Shown here: positions 1 to 9,652 of the stretch, piece after piece
Layout of the letters: every line of letters starts with the position of its first letter
Position numbering within the stretch: position 1 is the stretch's first letter
DNA from: CAJBLF01 sp964430205
GTDB lineage: Bacteria > Patescibacteriota > Gracilibacteria > Absconditabacterales > Absconditicoccaceae
Reading direction: 5' to 3'
DNA: 24,594 bases
Assembly (NCBI GenBank): GCA_964430205.1
Contig: CAYSER010000013.1
Location: 1 to 24,594 of the forward strand
Notes under the pieces: generated by a model
The model's database searches: none
Seen by the model: the letters and a program-made list of their open reading frames with translations, nothing else
Told to the model about the DNA's origin: nothing
Made by a program: the position numbers and the translations under genes

Positions 1-30
1 GGCGTCTTTTGTATATCTCGCTTACTTCGA

Positions 31-804
31 TTATTTGATTTCATAGACGACATTGATATTCACGGTGACCTCAGTCTCTCCTGCAGAATATCCAGCTACG
101 CCGGCTGCTTGGTCTGTCACCTTGGCCGCTTCATTTCTAGCGTAATAGATAGGACCTGGAGTATAGGAGACATTGTTGTCGGTGATCATGACGGGTTTGC
201 CGAGAGAAATATCTCATGCCTTAGCCAATTGCTCTGCTTTCGCTTTAGCGTCTGCGAACGCTTTTTCACGCGCTCATTGCATGGCGAGATTCTTATCCTT
301 GAGATCGAAAGAGGTATTGTTGATATTCACGCCTCAGACTTTTGAGATGGCATCGACGATATCAGCTCCTTTCTGTCAGAAATCCTTGCCGTAGATGTTG
401 ATGGTCATCGTCGTGTTGGCTCTGTATCCTACGAGCGTCTGTCCGCTCTTTTCGGTCCGATTGTACTCAGGATAGACGGAGACATTGGCGGTCTGGATAT
501 CCTTGGATGGGATATCTGATTTCTTGAGGATATCATTGACGGTCACGATCTTCTCATTGACTTGTTTCTGGACGGTTGCGGTATCCTTGCCGAGCTCGCT
601 GACAGAGAGATTGATGACGAACGTATCAGGAGTGACATAATCTTTGCCTTCGCCCATAACGGAAATAGTGTTGGTGATCCCTTGGGCAGTCTGTTGGTTC
701 TCTTTGTTGGACCTTACGATGGAGTTGCCTACGAGAAGGGTAGTGAGAGAGAAGATCACTGCAGCTCCTAGGAGGAAGAGTCAGTTGGTGGTCTGTTTGG
801 TCAT
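31..804 (-). CDS. SIMPL/DUF541 domain protein, membrane-anchored
   Basis: 257-aa protein starting at the ATG complementary to 802-804 and ending at TAA (31-33). Five in-frame TGAs (complement of 214-216, 274-276, 334-336, 376-378, 781-783) must be read as Gly. Residues 8-30 form one hydrophobic segment (GLFLLGAAVIFSLTTLLVGN), so the rest is probably exported and anchored. The remainder matches the SIMPL (DUF541) pattern: an N-terminal ISVMGEGKDYVTPD strand, the YRANTTMTI region, and a C-terminal helix AREKAFADAKAKAEQLA followed by AGDISLGKP, where a TGA encodes the Gly of the family's usual G-x-x-LG turn. SIMPL proteins are periplasmic or cell-surface proteins whose biochemical role is poorly defined. 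It is transcribed away from gltX. The family call is firm; the function is open. Confidence 0.85.
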
Positions 805-900
805 GAGAAAATAATGAATAATTAAAAAGAGAATAATAGAGGGATTGTATACTTACAAGTATAGGTACTAAATCAATACGGAGATGCAAGATGATTTTTC

Positions 901-928
901 TTGAAAGTACGCTACTTATCATTATTCT
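901..928 (+). promoter_or_regulatory. Probable sigma70-like promoter of gltX
   Basis: TTGAAA at 901-906 and TATTCT at 923-928 are separated by 16 bases. Transcription would start near 935, about 27 bases before the gltX ATG at 962. No clear Shine-Dalgarno sequence precedes that ATG. Confidence 0.4.
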
Positions 929-961
929 GAATCATACACTTTACATTCTGAATTTGAAAAC

Positions 962-2605
962 ATGGTAACCCGAAAAGACATCGCTGACTATATCTTCCCA
1001 GACGTGAAGGAAACGATCCATGATCTTGAAAAAAAATATCCGCCAAGAAAAAACCCGGTTTGCTCTCGCTTTGCACCGAGTCCGACAGGTTTCTTGCATA
1101 TAGGCGGAATATACGCTTCATTCGTCGAATGGAAATTCGCCAAACAACAAGGAGGTACCTTCCTCTTGAGAATAGAGGATACAGATCAGAAAAGGGAGAT
1201 CCCAGGAGCGGTGGACCTCATCATTGCAGGGCTGAAGTATTTCGGTATCCAGATGGATGAATGACCGATAGGCGAGCATAACATCGATATCGGCGCGTAT
1301 GGCCCGTACACGCAATCGCAGAGGAAAGATATCTACAAGGTGTTCGCCAAATATCTCATCGAACAATGATTGGCGTATCCATGCCGGATGACTACGCAGG
1401 AACTCGATACTATCCGTGAGCAGCAGACCAAGACCAAAGTGACACCAGGTATCTATGGTAAGTATTCCGTATGGAGAAATAAGACGCCAGAAGAGATTAT
1501 GGAGAGATTACAGAGAGACAAGGAATATATCATCAGATTCCGTTCACCATGAGATACCAAGAAAAGGATAGTGTATACGGATATTATCAAAGGCAAGATC
1601 GAGACGATGGATAATTACGTCGATATCGTACTCATTAAATGAGACGGTCTTCCGACTTATCATCTTGCACATATCGCTGATGATCATCTGATGAGGGTCT
1701 CCCATGTGATCAGAGGGGAGGAGTGGTTAGCATCCGTACCATTGCATATTCAGCTGTTTAGGTCGTTCGGATTCGAACCTCCTCACTATTGCCATCCTGC
1801 ATCATTGCTCAAACTCGATAATGGCAACAAGAGGAAACTCTCCAAAAGACACGATCCTGAAGCGAATATCGATTATTTCTTCGAGAACGGTTATGCCCCG
1901 CAGGGGATTATCGAATACCTCCTTACGATTATTGATCCTGGATTCGAAGAACGACAGAAGATCAATCCGGACAAGAGCTATCTTGATTATGAGATCAAGC
2001 TTGAGAAGATGCCGAAGTCGTGAGCATTGTTCGATCTGGTAAAATTGCAGAGCGTCAACAATAATTATCTCTCGAGGATCTCCACCGATGAACTCTATGA
2101 CCAGAGCTTGGTACGAGCAAAAAAGTATAGACCGGAATTAGCTAAACTCATGCAATCTGATGCCGAATACGTCAAAGCGGCTATCAATATCGAGCGTCAT
2201 ACCGAGAAAGATCCCAAGAGATTCGTTACCTATGCCGACGTAGAGCATCAATTGCTGTTTTTCTTCGATGATGAACGAGCGAAATTGCAAGCGACGAAAC
2301 CAGCATTGCCGGAAATGTGCACACCAGAGGTCATGAAGCCGTTTGTTGATGAGTACGTCCAATCATTCGATCTGACTATGACGACAGAGCAATGGTTCGA
2401 TCAGTTGAAAACCATAGCCAAAAAATATGGCTTCGCGTGAAATAATGCGGAATTCAAGGAATGATGATATAGAGGTAAGATCTGAGATATCGCGATGTTT
2501 ATGCGTATCCAGCTCTGCTGTGCAAGCAAGACGCCGGATCTTCATTCCGTCATGAAAGTGATGGGCAAAGAGAGGGTGGTCAAGAGATTGCAACAGATAG
2601 GATAA
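962..2605 (+). CDS. gltX: Glutamyl-tRNA synthetase (class I)
   Basis: 547-aa protein that charges tRNA-Glu with glutamate in the cytoplasm. Class I signatures are visible: SRFAPSPTGFLHIGG, with the HIGH-type motif HIGG at residues 46-49; the IEDTD motif after it; VIRGEEWLAS in the catalytic core; and the KMSKS-type motif KLSKR at residues 292-296. The C-terminal helical anticodon-binding part is present, so the length is close to normal for GluRS. Nine in-frame TGAs (1262, 1367, 1550, 1640, 2021, 2438, 2462, 2465, 2483) interrupt it and must be sense codons; the true stop is TAA at 2603. I count about 25 GGN glycines against 9 TGA. A terminator follows directly. The sequence alone does not say whether it also charges tRNA-Gln (non-discriminating form). 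Confidence 0.95.
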
Positions 2606-2634
2606 GATCATAGGAAATGAAGCAGAGAAAGGAG

Positions 2635-2657
2635 CATCCCATCAGGGATGTTTTTTT
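2635..2657 (+). terminator. Rho-independent terminator after gltX
   Basis: CATCCC (2635-2640), loop ATCA, GGGATG (2645-2650), then seven T. It separates gltX from the accessory block. Confidence 0.8.
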
Positions 2658-2666
2658 CTCGTAAAT

Positions 2667-2695
2667 TTGCATTTTTCGACGATTCCAAGTATACT
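2667..2695 (+). promoter_or_regulatory. Probable promoter of the transglutaminase-VWA gene
   Basis: TTGCAT at 2667-2672 and TATACT at 2690-2695 have a 17-base spacer. It sits between the gltX terminator and the ATG at 2729, where a promoter for the following block would be needed. Confidence 0.5.
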
Positions 2696-2728
2696 TATAG
2701 GGAGTATTTATCCTTTATCTTCGTGGGT

Positions 2729-5401
2729 ATGGAACGCATAGAAAAGACCCAAGAACAGAGAGACCGAGAGACTGCCTTGCAGAAGATCAAGGAATATGTT
2801 TTGTCGTTGATCGTCAAAAAGAGGAAAAGAAAAGCGGAAGAGAGAGATAAGCCGACCAAGAAGAGACTTGAGGAGACATTGACGGAGAGAGAGAAATCTG
2901 CTCCTACAGAAGAGAAAGCAGAAGAGACTCATGAAGATAAGGAGACATCTGAAGAGCAGGATCAAGAACGTTCCGAAGAAAAAGAGCAACAGGATAAGGA
3001 GAAGCAAGAGATCGATGAGATGGAAACCCCTTCGCAAGATAATGATGAATATATCCCGCAGGATAGCGAATTCTGAGAGGCAATGGGAGAATCTTCGAGA
3101 TTCGCTGAGATCTATCCTCCGTTCTTATGATATTATGCGCAAGGCAAGAAATCCTATTTCGATAGGGATACCAATCTTCGATCCAAGAAAAAACAGCTCT
3201 CCGGCATATCGCATAGCCTGACAGAAGGTACGAAGAGGTATACATATGCAGGTGTCGTCGTTCCAGGAATCACAGCGATCCCATTGCCGGATACCGCATT
3301 GCCGGATACGGGAAGCCTATGCCACAATGGCGCTTCCGCGCCAGTCTTCAAGAAAGACCAGAACAACTGCATCTATATCGAGAGCAAGCAGAAACAATAC
3401 ATCAGTTTCGATTTTGCATTGGGTCAAGTGACCAATACCATCCCGCCGATTCCTCAGGACAAGCAGAAGATCATCTTCGATCAGCTCACCAAAGAGACCA
3501 AGGAGATGATGGAGGGATTGGCAGGCAAAGCATCGCCATTGGCGGCAGCCCAAGCCATCAAGAGCCATATCATCAAGACCAAGAGATATTCCACCAAGGT
3601 CCAGGGGACATTGAGGAACAAGTCAAACAGGAACAATTATATCAAACATCTGGACGAATCTCCGGTACTCGAGTGCTTCAGCGCCAATAGCCTGTTCGTA
3701 GCATTATGCAGAGAACTCGGCATATCCGCAAGGCTCTGTGTAGGACAGATGGTGCAATCCGTTTCCAAGGATAAGAAAGCGCATCTCAACAAGAATCAAG
3801 GACATGCACGATCAGAAGTCCGAGATGAAGCCATTCAGCAGCGGATAAGGTTCGACGCTACACCGACTGTCAAGGAGGATGGTGAGAAGAGCGACGAGAA
3901 TGCACAGGAGCAAGGACAGAGCGATCAGAATGCAGACGATAATTTCAGCGATGATCAGGAGTCCGGAGACGAAGGCAAAGAAGGGAAAAAGTGAAAAGGC
4001 AAAGAAGGCAAAGGGAAAAAGAAGAAGGAATGAGAACAATCTGAATCGGAATGATGAGAGCAATCCGAATCGGAAGAAAACGAATCCGAGAGTGAGGAGT
4101 CCAAATCCAAACAGTCTTCCCAAGCATCCGGCAAGGTGAAGCAAAAGGCTAAGCCTTCAGACAAATCTCCAGAACAGATGCTCGATGAACTGATAGATAA
4201 TGTCAAAGAGGATAATCTCACCAGACAAGCGGAGAAGATACAGCAAGTGCTCGAGAAGCTTGAACAAGCGAAGACCAAGGAAGAGATGAAAAAAACATTG
4301 GATGAATCATGACTCGAGGATTTCGCCAAGGAAATGGTCGATAAGGTCGGCAATGAAGGCATCCTTGACCAGGAAAAGAAAGAGTTGGAGAAACTTACCG
4401 ACGAGAGAGAGATAGAGAAGAAACTCAAGGAGTCGCTCCTAGATGATGCTTACAAGGAGAAACTCAAACAATATGCCAAGGCATTGCAGGACAGGATCGA
4501 AGAAGAGAAGAGGAAGATGAAGTCCGAGATGGAGAATTTCTGATTCAAGGAGCATGAGCTCCAGCTCTACAAGATGTACAAGGTGCTGGAGAAGGAAGTC
4601 GAACCTCAGGTACAAAAGCAGATCGCAGAGCTCCAGAAGCTCCTACCGCCCAACTATCAGATCCTCAAGGATGAGGACAATTACTATCGCAGTGGCTATA
4701 GGTTGGATAGGAACAAACTTGTAGACTGGAAAGTCACCGGCGATACCAAGATCTTTCAGAGGAATAAGATGCTTCTCGATACTAATGAGATCAATATGTT
4801 CGAGACCATTCTCATAGACAAATCCGGGAGCATGTGAGCATTCGGCGATCCAGCTTCTCCACTTACTAACGCCATCAAGGCTGCCATTATCAGAGCTAAG
4901 GTGCTTGAGCATTTCAAGGTTCAGATGAACATTATCGTCTTCGGTGATAAGATCGAGGAAGTGATGACGTTCGGCGAAAGGTTCTCAGATCGCTCTACCA
5001 AGATCCCGAGCAAGCTTATGAGGATAGCAACCGGAGGCGGCTGAGGCAACAGCCAGGAGCCGATAACCTACACATACAGCGTCATGAAGAGGAAGATGAA
5101 GGAGCTCGGAGGCAAGTCCTTCGGCAACATCTCCTTTATCGGCGATGGTGATCTCTATAATTTCCAGCAGATGCCGGCGCTCAGGGCGATGATCGAGGAG
5201 CTGAAGAGGTCAGGCATGGGGGTGACGGCATATTATGTCAACAATGCGAAAGAGAAGATGCCGCTGATCGAATATTACTTCTGATCACCCGAGGATGGTG
5301 GTGCAGTCTATGCAAAGGACGTGCCCGATCTCTCGAGCAGGATCGTGAACGCGCATAGGAATAAGCTCTCGCATATCATCAGCAGATTCATCAATAGGTA
5401 G
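2729..5401 (+). CDS. Transglutaminase-like plus CobT/NorD-type VWA fusion protein
   Basis: 890-aa protein with eleven in-frame TGA (Gly) codons, ending at TAG 5399. The start at 2729 is chosen because an earlier in-frame ATG at 2648 lies in the terminator and promoter zone. Order: a highly charged Lys/Glu segment (about residues 20-115); a transglutaminase-like core in which ECFSANSLFVALCRELGI supplies Cys316, GHARSEV His359 and RFDATPT Asp376, the expected Cys-His-Asp order; a second acidic, repetitive linker (about 385-480); coiled coil; then GYRLDRNKL and a VWA domain with the MIDAS motif DKSGSMG (Asp697, Ser699, Ser701; Gly703 is TGA) and IGDGD near 804-808. The lead-in to the VWA resembles CobT/NorD. 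No signal peptide is seen, so it is probably cytoplasmic. The AAA+ gene starts 24 bases downstream. Such VWA proteins normally act as adaptors for MoxR/CobS-type ATPases. The activity (protease, amidase or crosslinking) cannot be read from sequence. Confidence 0.75.
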
Positions 5402-5425
5402 TTTTATCTTATTAGTATCATTATC

Positions 5426-8400
5426 ATGAACGACATTATGGACCAGGAAGAAGCAATGAAAAGGAACCAGGCAGAATTACTGGAGCAGCAAAGCAAGGAA
5501 CTGAGTGCCAAGGTATATCCGAAAGAGTACTATGATCTGCTACTCAAACCAGGACAGAACTTCAAGATAAAGATAACGAAAGCGTTTTTAGATAATTATA
5601 CTACGGGAGAAAACTACCAAGATTTTTTTAATATTGATAATATTCCAGATACACTCGATATTTTCAGAAATAAATGTGGCTCTAGTGTTAATACAGCATA
5701 TATTAGGAAAAGTGATTGGATTGGAAAGGAAGTTGAACTCTTTAAGATCAAAGAGATATTTCCCTTGGGCAACAAGATATTCAAGATTATCACTACAGGA
5801 AACAAGGCATTGTTGGTGGATCTCAAAAACGTCATTGAGAGTAAGGGGTATATAGCTAAAGATACAGATATGGCATTCCAACAGGTCTTTGAAGGCGAGA
5901 TAGGGAATAGGATCAAAGTGATGGATACGTGAAAGGTCGTGAGTATAAAGAAAGATAGCAAAAATGTGAATATCCCTGGAGAGAATTTTTCCATCTTGGA
6001 TAAAGCCAAGAATCGTATCATGACCCATGATGGCGGATGCATAAATCTGATTGATATCAACGAGGATTTGAGCTACAAGCAAATCCAGACGGAAGACGTC
6101 AGCATGCGAGGCAATCTCAAACTGGCTATGTTGGACAATAAGAGGAACTTCGTTATCTGTATCTTCGAAAGTGAGGATGTGGAAACTCCTGATAAGAAAA
6201 AGAGCTATCTCAAGATTTTCCAGTTCGATCACGGTGTAGATCTGACAGATCCCAAGAGTCCGAGCGTACTGATAGAGCAAGAGACGATACCTGATATCCA
6301 AGAGATCATGTATATCGACGATAACGATGATATCATTGTGCTGGATTCCGACTATCAGGTGAGGAGAATCCAGACCAATATGCAGGAGTTCCCGGAAGGG
6401 TATACAGGCAGAGCGAAATTCTCCAAAGAAGGCGTCAAAGTGAGGAAAGCGGTCAACAAGACATTGGAGGATGCGGCATCTGCGATTTCCAAAGGCATAA
6501 CGATCGATACAGCAGAATTGGAGACGCAAGATGAGGATGTAGATATGGCGAAACTAAGGAAACAAGTGTGGGATATGCCATTCAAGGATTTCGATGACAA
6601 GACGTTGAAAGAGCTCTTCGATACGTCCGAGACGGTTGATGATTTGCTCAAGGTCAAGAGCATCGTCGATGCGATCAAGAGGACACCAGAGATAGCGGCT
6701 ATCCATGGGTTGCTCGATCCTATAGAGTCTACTATCTTCAAGAAATACAACCAAGCGAGATTGGACGAGATGTATGAAAGACTGGACAATCTGGCTGCCA
6801 GCCTTGGTGAGGGGGAAGATTTCAATACGCTCGTCTATATCCAATCATCGCTCAAAGAGATCCAGAAGGATAGGGCACATATCACCAATATCGCACCGAC
6901 AGCCAAAGACAAAGAGATCAAGGAATTGGCGCAGGTCGTTGATCAGAAGATTAGCGAGTATCGCGAGAGCCATCAGGAAGATATCCAAACGAAGATAGAT
7001 GAGAATCTGGCCAAGATCAAGGAATATCTCAGTGACATAGAGTATATGCCCCAGATCACAAGCATCTACAGCCAAGATATCCGAAAGAGAACGGAAGAGA
7101 TGAATGACTATCTTGACGATGCATCCAAGAAAGCGAATAAGGAGGCTATGAAAGCATTGGTCAAGACGAGACAGAATCAATTGCAGAAAGAGCTCATTGA
7201 TATCCAGAAACAGAGCCTCGCTCAGGAACAGCTCAAAGTCGATGAGATCAAAGAAAGCATAGGACAGATAAAGGAGATCATAGCCACCATAAACGATGAG
7301 GAAGCGATCAAGGACATGGAGAAGAACGACAGTTTAGTGGCGGCTATCAGGAAGAGTATCGACGATATCTCCGTAGCCAAGGGGCAAGAGTTGCTGGTAC
7401 AGCTCGATAATGCGTTCAAGGAAAGAATCCTGGGCGTAAAATACAGCAAGGATACGACAAAAAAATGAGTCAAGACGCTCGATAAATACGGCATTCCGAA
7501 TTCGCTCTACCATGTCCCCGATATCAACAAGAAAGTGAAACGGGAATTGATGGGGAAACAGGTCGGAGACAAGATAAAGATCTATTTCGAGTCAAATACC
7601 TGAGTCAAGATAGAACCGGATATCAACAAGAAGATACTTGGAAATTTCCCATTCCAGGTGACGCAAGAGGAATTCATAGAGATCAAGAAATATCTCGGAG
7701 AACGGAGAAGTAACGGCAAGAAGAAGGAATTCAAAGGATTGATCGCAAAGGCCAATGCTATCAGGGAAGAGCTAGGAGACCAGGCGCAAGCTGACGAAGC
7801 ATACAAGAAGGTGATGGAAGATATGGATACATTGGACAAGAAATATTATATCCCGAGGATGCTTGAAGTGATGGACGCTATCTCTGGAGGGTTGCGGGAC
7901 ATGAGCGATAGGCCGAGGGTTCCTAGCCTAAATAGCAAGACCGTCATCGGAGAGAGCGTAACCAAGTTCTTATCCAAGATGGGCAGATTGCTCGATCAGC
8001 AGATGAAGTACAAGGAGTGATTCGTGATCGTGGAAAGCGAAGCCGGAACGGGAAAGAATTTCAAGATGGATATCCTGGCCCATCTGACCAATAGGGAAAT
8101 TTTCCATATCTCATGCAATGGAAGCATGGAGAAAGAGGATATACTATTCTCTCCTGAGATAAGCAATGAAGGTACATTCAGGCAGAAGAGCGAGTTGATC
8201 AAGGGGTTACAGACACCTGGTGCTATCATCCTGCTCGATGAGATAAATACGTTGAGGCCTAGTGTCGCAAAGCTTCTCAATCCATTGCTCGCAGGGCAGA
8301 GATATATCAACGATCCGCAACTGGGAAGGTTCTATGCGCATCCTTCAGTGGTGATCGTAGGGTTGATGAACCCGAGATACTATCTTGGGACATCGGACCT

Positions 8401-8845
8401 CGCACCTGAATTCGCCGATAGGGCCAGATTCATGAATGATGAATACGCTCCGCCTATGGAGGAATGATATATGATATCCAAATATATGGATGATAGCATT
8501 GCACAGATGACCACAGAAGAGTTCAATCATTTCCGAGACAAATACATCGTCAAGAAAGAAGTTCCCAATGACAAGAAGATATACAATGGATTTATAGCTA
8601 TCTCCAAGACCGTCGAGCTGGCCAATAGGTTCAGGGAGATCTATTCCAAGACGATGAGAGGTGAGATAGATATGGATAAGGAGATCAAACTGATTTTCTC
8701 TTCGAGATGAGGGAATTTCATCATCCAGGATTATAATGAGACTAAGGACATCAAGAAATCGATGGAAGATGTTATCCTCCCTAAGATAACCGATCATGAA
8801 CAAAAAAAACGCGCACAGGCTGTCATCGATGACGTCTGTAGGTAG
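5426..8845 (+). CDS. Giant AAA+ ATPase, CobS/MoxR (AAA_5) type, with long coiled-coil N-terminus
   Basis: 1139-aa protein; six in-frame TGAs (5930, 7466, 7601, 8018, 8465, 8708); TAG stop at 8843. The AAA+ core is at the C-terminus: P-loop SEAGTGKN (871-878), Walker B AIILLDEIN (Asp938, Glu939), sensor-1 Asn982 in GLMNP, and an arginine-finger candidate at Arg999/Arg1001 in EFADRARF. This matches the AAA_5 group (CobS, CbbQ, GvpN, midasin). The P-loop has Asn878 where Ser/Thr normally coordinates Mg2+, and the first P-loop Gly is replaced by Ser. Ahead of it lie a strand-rich region (about 170-330) with propeller-like repeats, then about 350 residues of heptad-rich helix. Usual AAA_5 proteins have about 300-400 residues, so the 800-residue extension is exceptional. 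It directly follows the VWA gene and probably works with it. Confidence 0.75.
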
Positions 8846-8905
8846 CATATGAGATTGGATATACTATTGCAACATTTCATCGTTTTATCATTTCATCAGG
8901 ACTTC

Positions 8906-9649
8906 ATGGACGCAAATCTGATTATCACACTCCAGAATTATGGACTCTCCGAGAAGGAAGCGAGAGTATATCTGACAGCATTGGAACTGTGAACATCTAT
9001 CGCTAGCACGATCGCCAGACGCGCAGAGCTCAATAGGGTGACGACCTATACGATCTTGGAGGATATGAGAAAAGACGGAATCGTCAATGAAACCACCAAA
9101 GATGGCGTAAAATATTACAGCGTCATCAGCCCTGATATTTTGCTCAAACAGCGGGAGCAGAAATATGAGAGCTTCAAGGAAAAGGTTCCTGAACTTTTAG
9201 CCTTAGCCGAAAAATTCTGAAATAGGCCTAAGATCCAATACTTCGAATGATTGGAAGGGGTGAAGAAGATGTATGGTGATCTCCTTACCTCCACGACAGA
9301 ACCTATCTGCGCCTTTCTCGGTCTGGAGACTATCAGTGACAAGCTCCATGCGTATCTTGAAGGAGAGTTTGTGCCGCAGAGAGTCAAACTCGGCATCAAA
9401 GCAAAAGTCATCTCGCATATAGGAGAGAAAAATAAAACATACAAAAGCATGGATAAGAAAGTGCTGAGAGAGACAAGGATAATCAAGAATGAGCTCTTCG
9501 TGCTCCATCATGAGATCAATATCTATGGAGAGAATAGGGTAGCTATAGCGATGTTCAATAATGAGGAGATGTCAGCCATCATTATCCATAGCAAAAAATT
9601 CCACGATACGCTCTTGAGCATCTTCAATTTTATCCGGAAGGCAAAATAA
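8906..9649 (+). CDS. TrmB-like transcriptional regulator
   Basis: 247-aa protein; three in-frame TGAs. The N-terminal winged helix shows the TrmB-family sequence LQNYGLSEKEARVYLTALEL followed by a TGA-encoded Gly, then IARRAELNRVTTYTILEDM as the recognition part and KDGVKYYSV as the wing. A linker helix (LLKQREQKYESFKEKVPEL) and a C-terminal domain (from EGVKKMYGDLL) follow, as in TrmB proteins with a PLD-like effector domain. I chose ATG 8906 because it places the helix-turn-helix at the usual distance from the start and has AGGA six bases upstream; an in-frame ATG at 8849 would add 19 residues. It lies between the AAA+ gene and the first methyltransferase gene (3-base gap). TrmB proteins often bind sugars; the ligand here is unknown. 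A local regulatory role is inferred from position. Confidence 0.8.
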
Positions 9650-9652
9650 GGG

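Noticed and set aside
962..2605. gltX and other genes as pseudogenes broken by many stop codons
   Set aside because: All interruptions are TGA, none are TAA or TAG, and the frame never shifts. Conserved glycines fall on TGA. Recoding explains every case, decay does not.
3955..4428. Ser/Phe-rich minus-strand frame opposite the acidic linker
   Set aside because: It is the mirror image of Glu/Lys-rich codons on the plus strand and has no independent support.
5588..6529. Long open frame on the minus strand inside the AAA+ gene
   Set aside because: It is antisense to a continuous plus-strand gene, has no recognisable motif, and its open state follows from the codon bias of the true strand.
2729..8845. 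CobS/CobT cobaltochelatase genes for cobalamin synthesis
   Set aside because: The AAA_5 and VWA parts resemble CobS and CobT, but there is no CobN or other cobalamin gene, and the fused transglutaminase-like domain and giant N-terminus do not belong to that enzyme.
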